Source of the DNA: Candidatus Epulonipiscium sp.
GTDB taxonomy: Bacteria; Bacillota; Clostridia; Lachnospirales; Defluviitaleaceae
Reading direction: 5' to 3'
DNA length: 54,215 bases
Assembly: GCA_012519955.1 (NCBI GenBank)
Contig: JAAYPH010000123.1
Span: 1 to 54,215 of the forward strand
Shown here piece after piece: positions 33,455-41,590 of the stretch; the first letter of the stretch is position 1; the number at the start of each line of letters is the position of its first letter. The notes under the pieces were generated by a model. It ran no database searches and had not been told where the DNA came from. It worked only from the letters and a program-made list of their open reading frames with translations. The position numbers were made by a program, and so were the translations under genes.

Positions 33455-35443
33455 TTATTTCACAAGTTTTTTAACTTTTTCAACAACATTGTCAACAGTA
33501 AATCCGAATTCTTTGAATAATATCTCTGCAGGACCGGAAGCACCAAATCTGTCTATGGTTAAAACATCTCCGTCTAATCCAATATATTTATGCCAGCCGT
33601 AAGATGAACCAGCTTCTACAACCAGTCTTGCCCTTACCCCATTTGGAAGTACGGACTCTTTGTATTCTAGGGATTGCTCTTCAAAAATATCGGTAGATGG
33701 CATACTTACAACTCTAACATCAATGCCTTCTTCTTTTAATACCTTCCTTGCCTCATAGGCTAATTCCACTTCAGAACCGGTAGCGATTAAAATTGCATCC
33801 GGTGTTTCCTTATCGGAATCCACTAAGATATATCCTCCCTTTAAAGCTTCTTTGCCTGTTTCTTTATAGAGGGGAAGATTTTGTCTTGTCAATACGAGGG
33901 CGGTTGGACTATTTTTTCTGGTAAGCGCCGCATACCAGGCAGCTGCGGTTTCTTTTGCATCAGCCGGGCGGATAACGGTAAAATTCGGAATACTTCTTAA
34001 TGCGGCTAAATGTTCAATTGGTTCATGGGTTGGTCCGTCTTCTCCTACTCCTATACTGTCGTGAGTAAGAACATAAATTACAGGAATACCCATTAATGCA
34101 GAAAGTCTCATGCTATGTTTCATATAGTCACTGAAAACAAAGAAGGTAGATACATAAGGAATAACGCCTCCATGAAGCATCATACCATTAGCAATTGCTG
34201 CCATAGCATGTTCTCTTACGCCGAAATGCATATTGGCTCCGGCATAATTTTCTGCACTAAAATCTCCTTTACCGTTCATAATCGTTTTGGTAGAAGGTGC
34301 AAGGTCTGCAGAACCTCCAATTAAATTAGGAATCACTTTCGCCAAACGATTTAACACTTCTCCGGAAGAAGCTCTTGTTGCAGTTGGTTTATCACTAAAA
34401 CTCCAAAATTCTTCTGAATCCAAATAATCTATAGGAAGCTCTTTATTGTTCCAGCTTTCCCATTCTTTCGCCAGCTCAGGATATGCTTTTTTGTAATCTT
34501 CGTAAAGGGCATTCCATTCTTCTTCATAGGCCTGTCCTTTTTTCATGACTTCATCCATATGAGCTCTTACTTCCTCTGGTACAAAGAAAGGTTCAGTACC
34601 TGGCCAGTTTAAGTTTTCTTTAGTCGCTTTAATGTTTTCTTCTCCTAAAGGTTCTCCATGGGCTGAGGATTTTCCTTGCTTTCCTGGACATCCATAACCA
34701 ATCTGAGTTTTTGCTATGATAATACTTGGTTTTTGGGTTTCAGCTTTAGCTTCTTCAATCGCTTTCGCAAGATCATCAATTTTTGTTGCATCTTCTACTT
34801 GTAATACCTGCCATCCCATGGCTTCAAAGCGTTTTGCCACATCTTCTGTAAATGCAATATCTGTATTTCCTTCAATAGTAATATTGTTAGAATCGTACAA
34901 TACAATCAGTTTTCCTAATTTTAAAGTACCTGCCAAAGAAGCTGCTTCATAACTTATGCCTTCCATTAAACAGCCGTCGCCAGTTAGTGCATAAGTATAA
35001 TGGTCCACGATTTTATGTTCAGGAGTATTAAATTTTGCACCAAGATGGGCTTCTGCTATAGCAAAACCTACCCCATTGGCAATACCTTGCCCCAGAGGTC
35101 CGGTAGTCGTTTCTATTCCTACCGTATGTCCGTATTCAGGATGCCCCGGTGTCTTACTACCGTATTGTCTAAAGCTTTTTAAATCATCAATAGTTAATCC
35201 GTATCCAAATAAGTGAAGCAGAGAATATAATAAGGCAGAGCCATGACCTGCTGATAAAATAAATCTATCCCTATTCACCCAATTAGGGTTCTTAGGATTG
35301 TGTCTCATATGGTTCGCCCATAATTCGTATGCTATGGGAGCCGCCCCCATTGGAAGTCCAGGATGACCTGAATTTGCTTTCTGTACAGCCTCTGCTGAAA
35401 GAATTCTTATGGCATTAATAGATAATTCATCGATTGTTCTCAT
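33455..35443 (-). CDS. tkt: Transketolase
   Basis: This ~662-residue enzyme of the non-oxidative pentose phosphate pathway starts at the ATG at 35443, which follows GGGAGGAT. The thiamine diphosphate motif is [18 protein letters not shown] (~residue 150), and the catalytic histidines lie in [11 protein letters not shown] and in the TTTGPLGQG region. The pyrimidine-domain block [13 protein letters not shown] and the C-terminal swivel domain are complete. It transfers C2 units between sugar phosphates. The transaldolase gene lies 62 nt upstream on the same strand, so the two probably form one unit. Confidence 0.96.
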   Translation of the reverse strand: MRTIDELSINAIRILSAEAVQKANSGHPGLPMGAAPIAYELWANHMRHNPKNPNWVNRDRFILSAGHGSALLYSLLHLFGYGLTIDDLKSFRQYGSKTPGHPEYGHTVGIETTTGPLGQGIANGVGFAIAEAHLGAKFNTPEHKIVDHYTYALTGDGCLMEGISYEAASLAGTLKLGKLIVLYDSNNITIEGNTDIAFTEDVAKRFEAMGWQVLQVEDATKIDDLAKAIEEAKAETQKPSIIIAKTQIGYGCPGKQGKSSAHGEPLGEENIKATKENLNWPGTEPFFVPEEVRAHMDEVMKKGQAYEEEWNALYEDYKKAYPELAKEWESWNNKELPIDYLDSEEFWSFSDKPTATRASSGEVLNRLAKVIPNLIGGSADLAPSTKTIMNGKGDFSAENYAGANMHFGVREHAMAAIANGMMLHGGVIPYVSTFFVFSDYMKHSMRLSALMGIPVIYVLTHDSIGVGEDGPTHEPIEHLAALRSIPNFTVIRPADAKETAAAWYAALTRKNSPTALVLTRQNLPLYKETGKEALKGGYILVDSDKETPDAILIATGSEVELAYEARKVLKEEGIDVRVVSMPSTDIFEEQSLEYKESVLPNGVRARLVVEAGSSYGWHKYIGLDGDVLTIDRFGASGPAEILFKEFGFTVDNVVEKVKKLVK

Positions 35444-35504
35444 TTTATCCTCCCTCAACCCAAAAAAGTTTTTATATTTTCTTATTTATTTTTATAGCAT
35501 AAAG

Positions 35505-36152
35505 CTATTTTTTAGGTACACCTTCCCAGTCCTTAAGGAAACGCTCAATTCCAAGATCCGTCATAGGATGTTTTGTCATTTGGACAATAACATTATAAGG
35601 AATCGTTGCAATATGAGCACCTATACGCGCTGCCTGAATAACATGGATTGGATTTCTAACACTGGCAGCAATAACTTCTGTCTCAATATCATGAATGCTA
35701 AAAATTTCTACGATCTCTTCAATCAAATTCATACCTTCGTTGCCTATATCGTCTAAACGTCCTAGAAATGGGCTTACATAGGTCGCACCGGCTCTTGCAG
35801 CAAGTAATGCCTGGGTTGCTGAAAAAATTAATGTAACATTGGTCTTGATGTTTTCTGCGCTAAGGATTTTTACTGCTTTTAATCCTTCAATGGTCATTGG
35901 AATTTTGATGACGATGTTCTTATGGATTTTAGCCAATTCTCTTGCTTCTTTTACCATGCCTTCTGATTCCAAGCTAATTACTTCTGCACTAATTGGTCCG
36001 TCAACAATGGTTGTAATCTCCTTTACCACTTCAATAAAATCTCTTCCTTCCTTTGCAATAAGAGAAGGATTGGTGGTTACTCCACTAATAACACCCATGT
36101 CATTAGCCTTTTTAATTTCTTCAACATTAGCGGTATCAATAAATATTTTCAT
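35505..36152 (-). CDS. tal: Transaldolase (short TAL/FSA type)
   Basis: This ~215-residue TIM-barrel aldolase transfers dihydroxyacetone units in the pentose phosphate pathway. The Schiff-base lysine lies in [14 protein letters not shown], and [15 protein letters not shown] and [11 protein letters not shown] are family signatures. It belongs to the short class that includes fructose-6-phosphate aldolases. The adjacent transketolase argues for transaldolase activity. The ATG at 36152 has AAAGGAG at a better distance than the one at 36158. A near-consensus promoter lies 170 nt upstream. Confidence 0.94.
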   Translation of the reverse strand: MKIFIDTANVEEIKKANDMGVISGVTTNPSLIAKEGRDFIEVVKEITTIVDGPISAEVISLESEGMVKEARELAKIHKNIVIKIPMTIEGLKAVKILSAENIKTNVTLIFSATQALLAARAGATYVSPFLGRLDDIGNEGMNLIEEIVEIFSIHDIETEVIAASVRNPIHVIQAARIGAHIATIPYNVIVQMTKHPMTDLGIERFLKDWEGVPKK

Positions 36153-36285
36153 CGCCATTTCTCCTTTAACTTATATTTTTTATTTTAATTATAGTTTTGC
36201 CTTAGTAAGTATTTTTACCATTCTTACTTAAAAAATATTTTTCTTATAAAATTCGAGATTCTAAAAGTATATATTTCGCCACCTT

Positions 36286-36310
36286 ACTTTTTAAGTGCAT
36301 TTTAAAAAGT
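36286..36310. promoter_or_regulatory. Inverted repeat near the tal transcription start
   Basis: Perfect 9-bp arms ACTTTTTAA (36286-36294) and TTAAAAAGT (36302-36310) with a 7-nt spacer. It begins only a few bases after the expected start of tal transcription, so it is either an operator or a 5' mRNA hairpin. Confidence 0.45.
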
Positions 36311-36319
36311 TACATTTCT

Positions 36320-36348
36320 ATTATATGTATTGGTACAATCAATGTCAA
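36320..36348 (-). promoter_or_regulatory. Consensus sigma-A promoter of tal-tkt
   Basis: On the minus strand TTGACA (36348-36343) and TATAAT (36325-36320) are spaced by exactly 17 bp: a perfect consensus. It leaves an unusually long leader of about 160 nt before the tal start. Confidence 0.8.
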
Positions 36349-36453
36349 ATAATATATTGTTTTTTAAGTTTCATATAGTTAATTTTATTGTATGCCTTGT
36401 TTTTACCTCTCACAAGGTCAAATGACTCAATAAATTTCAAATTGCTCCTACGG

Positions 36454-36482
36454 TTGATTTGTACGTACATTTGTGATACTAT
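36454..36482 (+). promoter_or_regulatory. Promoter of the Ntn-hydrolase gene
   Basis: TTGATT (36454-36459) and TACTAT (36477-36482) are spaced by 17 bp, about 70 nt upstream of the start codon. The palindrome TGTACGTACA lies in the spacer. Confidence 0.5.
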
Positions 36483-36550
36483 ATGTGTATACCATAATTA
36501 TTAATATCCATTTTATTGGTTAACATTATATCTCATAGGGAGGTAAAAAG

Positions 36551-37636
36551 ATGAGAAAGATACTGTGGATTATGGCGCTCGTTATTCTAGTATCTATTGG
36601 TAATCAGACTTATGCCTGCAGCGGCTACGCTGTTTATAAGGAGAATGTGTATTATGGTATGAATTGGGATTATCCTCCCGGATATGATGCCACTTTAAGT
36701 ATTGTAAACAAAGAAGATATGAGAATTTTTTTGGTATATGATAGTGACGGCAATTTTTTTACCGGTATGAACGATCAAGGATTATTTGCCATGACCATTA
36801 TGGTAACACCAGAAGAAGATTTTGGACTACTACATGAAAACTCCTATAACAATGTGGAACACATTGTTGCCAAAGACCTTTTTTTTGAATCGCTTTTTAA
36901 TTATTCCAATATGAATCAAGTCAACAATTACTTAAAGGATAAAAGGTTATTTTATTCCACAATAAAATTACATAATATGCTTGCAGATACCAATGGCAAT
37001 GCTCAGATTGTTGAGGTTGGCAAAGACAAAAATAGGATTACAGCCATCAAAGACAATTTTCTTCTCATCTCTAATTTTCCCCAATATTATTTCGAAAACA
37101 CTCCTTATAATCAAATTGTCGCTAATGGCTCCGACCGATATATAGCAGGGTATGACTATATACTTAAAAACATAGAGCATTTTGATCGGAATCATGGACT
37201 AAAAATGCTTGAAGCTATGAAATGTGTAGGTCCGACTTATTACACCTTATGTTCTTTTTTATTTGAGCCAAAAGAAAACACTGTTTACATTGCACTGAAC
37301 AGAGACTACGAAAGAATATGGAAAATATCCATCGCCGAAGGTACCGCAGAAACTTATAAAGGATTTGAAAGTCCGATGAAAATAAAGTTTGGTGAAAGAA
37401 TAACTTTATCCCAATTAAAAAAATTAACGGATTATAATGCCTCAATTCTAAAGAAATTCGATGATCAATTTATTATAAGACCAGATTTAAGCATGCCCAA
37501 TGCGTCGGAATCTCTAAAAAAGCAAACTATACTTAAGTATTTTAAAACGATTGGCTTACTAACCGGTTTCTCTATATTAGGCATAATCTATAACAGGAGA
37601 AAATTAAGAAGAACCAATAAGGTCAAACTGCAGTAA
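36551..37636 (+). CDS. Secreted, membrane-tethered Ntn-hydrolase (linear amide C-N hydrolase-like)
   Basis: The protein has 361 residues. An N-terminal signal peptide (ILWIMALVILVSIGNQTYA) is followed at once by Cys23 in CSGYAVYKENVYYGMNWDYP, the opening block of choloylglycine-hydrolase/C45-like amidases, whose nucleophile is an N-terminal cysteine. Further blocks are GNFFTGMNDQGLFAMT and ADTNGNAQIVEVG. A C-terminal membrane segment (~330-346, GLLTGFSILGIIYN) followed by basic residues would anchor it outside the cell. Signal peptidase cleavage after Ala22 would expose the nucleophile directly. Bile salts, penicillin, acyl-homoserine lactones or N-acyl amino acids are possible substrates. 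The start follows AGGGAGG. Confidence 0.8.
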   Translation: MRKILWIMALVILVSIGNQTYACSGYAVYKENVYYGMNWDYPPGYDATLSIVNKEDMRIFLVYDSDGNFFTGMNDQGLFAMTIMVTPEEDFGLLHENSYNNVEHIVAKDLFFESLFNYSNMNQVNNYLKDKRLFYSTIKLHNMLADTNGNAQIVEVGKDKNRITAIKDNFLLISNFPQYYFENTPYNQIVANGSDRYIAGYDYILKNIEHFDRNHGLKMLEAMKCVGPTYYTLCSFLFEPKENTVYIALNRDYERIWKISIAEGTAETYKGFESPMKIKFGERITLSQLKKLTDYNASILKKFDDQFIIRPDLSMPNASESLKKQTILKYFKTIGLLTGFSILGIIYNRRKLRRTNKVKLQ

Positions 37637-37669
37637 CCCCTAGATCAAATTACATGGATCTTTTTCTCA

Positions 37670-37780
37670 CAAGAAAGTTTGTTCCCTTGCAAGCAAGGAA
37701 CTTTCTTATTTCCCAAGGAAAAGTTTCCCTTGCGAAACTCTCGCACAGAGCACGGTCGGCAAAGCCGACACAATACAATA
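37670..37780 (+). repeat. Mosaic intergenic repeat, partial copy
   Basis: The first part (37671-37714, AGAAAGTTTG...CTTTCTTATTTC) matches 10161-10201. The second part (GCGAAACTCTCGC, GAGCACGGTCGGCAAAGCCG, ACACAATACAATA) matches the centre of 24378-24519. The terminal palindrome of the full copies is absent and a different long palindrome follows. This modular make-up is why I call the family a mosaic. Confidence 0.72.
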
Positions 37781-37830
37781 AGCTCCCCCTATAGTACACA
37801 ATTTTTAAACTGTATACTATAAGGGGAGCT
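37780..37830. repeat. 51-bp palindrome after the mosaic repeat
   Basis: Arms AGCTCCCC...TATAGT and ACTATA...GGGGAGCT pair around an A/T-rich centre. There is no T-tract on either side, so a structural or mobile-element role fits better than termination. It lies between the convergent hydrolase and MATE genes. Confidence 0.55.
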
Positions 37831-37889
37831 ATTATATTGCCAATAGATATTAGGTTCAATCAAATGTGGAAATGTGAACAAACAGGCAC

Positions 37890-39257
37890 CTATTTTTGCA
37901 ATGCTAAAACTAAAGCATGATCTTCGTCTAATTTGCGCATATCTCTCCAAACGTAAATCCCTGTAATAATGGATGAAATAAAGTCAGCTGTTGGTGCCGA
38001 TAACCATACTCCTGTAAGTCCAAAAATCGGCGGTAAAATAAGAAGAAGCGGAATCAAGAGTGTTACTTGTCTCAGCAAACTTAAAAACATAGATATTTTA
38101 GCTTTGCCTATGGCTTGGAAATAGTTAGCACTTACAATTTGAAAACCTATGATTGGCATCATGGCTAAATAAACTCGAATCCCGCTGGAGCCAATTCTAA
38201 GCAGCTCAGGATCATCATTGAAAATCCGGATAATAGCTTGCGGAAATACCTGCACTGTGATAAATCCAACTAAAGAAATAACAGTTGCTGCACCCACTGC
38301 TAATTTCAGTGTATGTTTCACCCGATCATATTGTTTTGCTCCATAGTTATAGCCAATAATAGGCTGTGCCCCTTGATTAATTCCAAAGATCGGCATAAAG
38401 AAAATCATAACGGCGCTGGAAATAATACTCATTGCACCGATTGCCAAATCTCCGCCATGGGTCTTTAAAGCGTTATTGGACAAAAGCTGGACCACACTGG
38501 CAGCCATCTGCATGGCAAAAGGCGACATACCAATAGCAAAAATACCTATAACAATTTCTTTTGAAAGCTTCATATGTTTTCTGTGAATCTTTAAAATGCT
38601 TTTCTTACTATTAAAATAAGACAATACATAAATCGTATTGGCAAGCTGCCCAATAATTGTTGCATACGCTGCTCCTTTTACCCCCATATTAAATACAAAG
38701 ATAAAGATTGGGTCTAAAATGGTGTTAATGATTGCCCCAAGCAGCATTGTTAACATAGCAGCCTTTGGATTGCCCTCAGCCCGTATAATATTATTGAGTC
38801 CAAAACCCAGGGCATTAAAAATGGTTCCATACAAAATAATAACGATATAATCTTTAGCATATCCGATCGTATCTGGACTCGCCCCGAAGATTACAAGAAG
38901 TGGATCTATGAAAATAAGTCCTAATACAGTAATTGCTAAAGAAACAATTACAAGAAGGGTAAAAGCATTCCCTAAAATATGTTCAGCCTCATCTTGTCGT
39001 TTTTCGCCCAGTCGAATTGAAATTAAAGCAGTACTTCCAATTCCTATAAGCATACCAAATGCCATCATAACTGTCATGATAGGAAAAACAAGACCTATTC
39101 CCGTAATTGCCAAGGCATTTACCCCTTGCCCAATAAAAATTCTGTCTACAATGTTATACAAGGCATTCACTAGCATTCCAACAATGGCAGGAATAGAAAA
39201 CTTTAAAAGCAGAGTTCCTATTTTTTCACTTCTTAATTGTTCTTGTCTATCTTCCAT
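37890..39257 (-). CDS. MATE-family multidrug efflux protein
   Basis: This ~455-residue inner-membrane transporter has about twelve membrane helices in two homologous halves. The first half has PAIVGMLVNALYNIVDRIFIG and GMLIGIGSTALISIRLG; the second has INQGAQPIIGYNYGA. It exports cationic drugs or metabolites with Na+ or H+. The ATG at 39257 follows GGGAGG at good spacing and overlaps the marR stop by 11 bases, so translation is coupled. Control by the MarR protein is likely. Confidence 0.93.
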   Translation of the reverse strand: MEDRQEQLRSEKIGTLLLKFSIPAIVGMLVNALYNIVDRIFIGQGVNALAITGIGLVFPIMTVMMAFGMLIGIGSTALISIRLGEKRQDEAEHILGNAFTLLVIVSLAITVLGLIFIDPLLVIFGASPDTIGYAKDYIVIILYGTIFNALGFGLNNIIRAEGNPKAAMLTMLLGAIINTILDPIFIFVFNMGVKGAAYATIIGQLANTIYVLSYFNSKKSILKIHRKHMKLSKEIVIGIFAIGMSPFAMQMAASVVQLLSNNALKTHGGDLAIGAMSIISSAVMIFFMPIFGINQGAQPIIGYNYGAKQYDRVKHTLKLAVGAATVISLVGFITVQVFPQAIIRIFNDDPELLRIGSSGIRVYLAMMPIIGFQIVSANYFQAIGKAKISMFLSLLRQVTLLIPLLLILPPIFGLTGVWLSAPTADFISSIITGIYVWRDMRKLDEDHALVLALQK

Positions 39258-39702
39258 GTTGTATTTCCTCCCTTTCATAATATCTATGAATATTTTTCGT
39301 CATTGCCTCCAGAAGCTCTTCTGCTTTCTTAGAATCTTCTATAGAAAAGTCAGATAATAAAATATCTGTCCAGCTTCTTAATATTTTATAAATATCTTCT
39401 TCTATATCTTTTGCTTTCTGTGTTAAAAAAACAAGTTGAGCCCTATGATCTTTTGAATCGGTTCTTCTGTAGATATATCCTTCTTCCTCAAGCCGCTTAA
39501 TTGCTCTTGCAGTTGTACCTTTATCAATATCCAAAATATCTGCCATTTCTTCCTGGCGTATTCCATCTTTATGATAAAGGACGTTAAGAAAAATAAACTG
39601 ACCGCTTCCGATTCCGTACGGTTCCAGCTTTTTATTGATATAGCACTGTCCTTGACGATAAATAATTGAAATATATTTGCCTATTGATTTGCAATTTTCC
39701 AT
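39247..39702 (-). CDS. MarR-family transcriptional regulator
   Basis: This 151-residue winged-helix repressor has recognition region RQEEMADILDIDKGTTARAIKRLEEEGYI and wing YRRTDSKDHRAQLVFL. The DxR pattern of the wing (DSKDHR) is typical. Two exactly inverted 20-bp operators cover its promoter. It is the first gene of the marR-MATE pair and probably represses both, releasing the DNA when a drug or phenolic ligand binds. The start follows AAGGAGTATAGTC. Confidence 0.94.
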   Translation of the reverse strand: MENCKSIGKYISIIYRQGQCYINKKLEPYGIGSGQFIFLNVLYHKDGIRQEEMADILDIDKGTTARAIKRLEEEGYIYRRTDSKDHRAQLVFLTQKAKDIEEDIYKILRSWTDILLSDFSIEDSKKAEELLEAMTKNIHRYYEREEIQHGR

Positions 39703-39719
39703 GACTATACTCCTTTATA

Positions 39720-39772
39720 ATAGTTGCATTGACAACTATATCACAGCAATAAATAGTTGTCAATGCAACTAT
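39720..39772. promoter_or_regulatory. Paired MarR operators over the marR promoter
   Basis: ATAGTTGCATTGACAACTAT (39720-39739) and its exact reverse complement (39753-39772) are separated by 13 bp; each is also an imperfect palindrome with ATAGTTG/CAACTAT arms. On the minus strand TTGACA (39763-39758) and TATAGT (39740-39735), 17 bp apart, form the marR promoter inside the operators. A weaker plus-strand promoter is mirrored (TTGACA 39729-39734, AATAGT 39752-39757). Confidence 0.7.
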
Positions 39773-39877
39773 TTGAACAAATATTTTTCATAGATTTATT
39801 ATTATTTGTTTACAATTAAATTTTTATATCATAATATTAAAGTACAAAGTTTTTATAGAATGAAAGAAGGATGTTCT

Positions 39878-40600
39878 TTGGTTATAAAAAAAAGCGACTC
39901 AAAACAATATCCAAATCGCATAATGGAAATTGACTTCTTAAGAGGCATTGCAATTATTCTGATGATGTTGTTCCATTTTTTATATGACTTACAGGCATTT
40001 TATAATATTCCCATCCCTTCTTGGAATCATTTTTGGTATTATGAAGGTAAATTATCTGCCATTCTTTTTATGCTTTTGGCTGGGATAAGCTGTACTTTTA
40101 GTAAAAATAATTTAATCAGAGGGTTTAAGGTTTTTTTAATAGGAATGCTTTTAACCATTGGCACCTATATATTGATGCCCGAAGAATATATACGATTTGG
40201 CATTCTTCATCTTCTCGGTCTAAGCATGATTTTATTTCATTACATAAGAGTGATCCCTCTTTTATGGACCGGTGTTTTGTCTATAATGATTATTATTTTA
40301 GGTATTATTATGGACCGCATCACTATTAACACATGGCTTTTAAGTCCTATAGGACTCATCCATGACAGTTTTAACTCAATGGATTATTATCCTCTATTCC
40401 CCTGGTTTGGCGTCTTTTTAATTGGAACATTAATTGGGAGAACCGTCTACAAAGAGAAAAAAAGCATCTTTAATAAAACCTGTCAAGATGGACTTCTTAA
40501 CTTTCTCGGCAGGCATTCTCTATTCATTTATTTGATTCATCAGCCGATCTTCTTGCTCATACTATATGTGGCTTTTCATTTCATATTAAAAACCGGTTAG
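39878..40600 (+). CDS. DUF1624/heparan-alpha-glucosaminide N-acetyltransferase-like membrane protein
   Basis: This ~240-residue integral membrane protein has about seven hydrophobic helices. The opening block MEIDFLRGIAIILMMLFHFLYDL, with its Asp-x-x-Arg-Gly and His, is the hallmark of the DUF1624 acyltransferase group. The C-terminal GRHSLFIYLIHQPIF is also conserved. The chosen start is a TTG at 39878 with GAAAGAAGG seven bases upstream. ATG codons at 39806 and 39860 are in frame but lack a ribosome site. Members move acyl groups onto cell-envelope sugars; the substrate here is unknown. It is divergent from marR. Confidence 0.8.
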   Translation: MVIKKSDSKQYPNRIMEIDFLRGIAIILMMLFHFLYDLQAFYNIPIPSWNHFWYYEGKLSAILFMLLAGISCTFSKNNLIRGFKVFLIGMLLTIGTYILMPEEYIRFGILHLLGLSMILFHYIRVIPLLWTGVLSIMIIILGIIMDRITINTWLLSPIGLIHDSFNSMDYYPLFPWFGVFLIGTLIGRTVYKEKKSIFNKTCQDGLLNFLGRHSLFIYLIHQPIFLLILYVAFHFILKTG

Positions 40601-40627
40601 TATCATTTGTTAAGTTTTCTTATTGAA

Positions 40628-40656
40628 TTTACATTTTAATTTTCTTACGATATAAT
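40628..40656 (+). promoter_or_regulatory. Promoter of the DUF2225 gene
   Basis: TTTACA (40628-40633) and TATAAT (40651-40656) are spaced by 17 bp, about 74 nt upstream of the start codon. Confidence 0.6.
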
Positions 40657-40729
40657 AGGAATATAATACTATATGCCCATTATTCTTTGATACTATATAC
40701 CTATCCTGATATCTGAAAGGATTAATACT

Positions 40730-41536
40730 ATGAATAACTTTTTTGAAGGATTGGAAGCATTAGGCTTTGAAAATTTAGACAAATTGACTATATACGAAGA
40801 AAAACAGGAAACCCAGGATATCCCCGCAGTAGAAAAAAAAGAAACTACAGAAGAGGACTGCCTTTATGAAAAATCTTATACTTGTCCCGTTTGCTCTTTG
40901 AATTTTAAGGCGAAAACAGTAAAATCCGGGAAAGCCCGTCTGGTCTCTACGGATACAGATTTTAAGCCTAATTATTCGGTCATTAACCCGATGAAGTATG
41001 ATGTTATTCTATGTCCTTATTGCGGCTATGCAGCATTAACTCAATATTTTAATAGTCTCCGTGCTACTCAGATAGAATGGATTAAAAATCAGATTTCTTC
41101 TGTATTTAAGACGAAATTATATCCAAATGTATATACTATTGAAATTGCCATCGAAAGATATAAGCTGGCTTTGCTTAATGCCATTGTAAAAAAAGCAAGA
41201 ATGAGTGAAAAAGCATATATATGTTTAAAAATTGCATGGCTTTATAGAGAGTTGGAAGATAAAGATAATGAACACCGCTTTTTAGAACAAGCCCTTAAAG
41301 GCTTTCTGGAATCTTTTGAGAAAGAACGGTTTCCCGTTTGCGGCATGAATGAGCATACGTTAACCTATTTAATAGGAGACCTTTATAGACGTACTGGAGA
41401 TACCGATAATGCTCTAAAATGGCTTAGTGATGTGCTTCTTTCAAGAAATGTAAATGCTCGATTAAAAGATAAAGCAAGAGATGTAAAAGATGTGATTAAA
41501 GAAGATCGGCAAAAAAATCAAAATAAAGATCAATAA
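40730..41536 (+). CDS. DUF2225 family protein with zinc-ribbon motif
   Basis: This 268-residue cytoplasmic protein has two cysteine pairs, CPVC (residues ~51-54) and CPYC (~90-93), forming a zinc ribbon. A helical C-terminal region follows with TPR-like spacing (AYICLKIAWLYRELEDKDNE and LIGDLYRRTGDTDNALKWL). This matches the DUF2225 family, common in Firmicutes and of unknown function. The N-terminal 40 residues are acidic. The start follows GAAAGGATTAATACT. It converges with the BCAA operon and shares a bidirectional terminator with it. Confidence 0.88.
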   Translation: MNNFFEGLEALGFENLDKLTIYEEKQETQDIPAVEKKETTEEDCLYEKSYTCPVCSLNFKAKTVKSGKARLVSTDTDFKPNYSVINPMKYDVILCPYCGYAALTQYFNSLRATQIEWIKNQISSVFKTKLYPNVYTIEIAIERYKLALLNAIVKKARMSEKAYICLKIAWLYRELEDKDNEHRFLEQALKGFLESFEKERFPVCGMNEHTLTYLIGDLYRRTGDTDNALKWLSDVLLSRNVNARLKDKARDVKDVIKEDRQKNQNKDQ

Positions 41537-41573
41537 AAAAGTTCCCTACATAATGTAGAGAACTTTTTTATTG
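41537..41573. terminator. Bidirectional terminator between DUF2225 and ilvB2
   Basis: Arms AAAAAAGTTC-CCTACAT and ATGTAG-GAACTTTTTT form a strong hairpin with T-tracts on both strands. It ends both the DUF2225 gene and the ten-gene BCAA operon. Confidence 0.88.
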
Positions 41574-41586
41574 CATAGGTGCAATA
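41567..41586. repeat. Shortened palindromic element
   Basis: The palindrome TTATTGCA-TAGG-TGCAATAA begins inside the terminator T-tract. It shares TTATTGCATAGG with the 40-bp palindrome at 24477-24516 and looks like an internal-deletion form. Confidence 0.6.
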
Positions 41587-41590
41587 AAAT

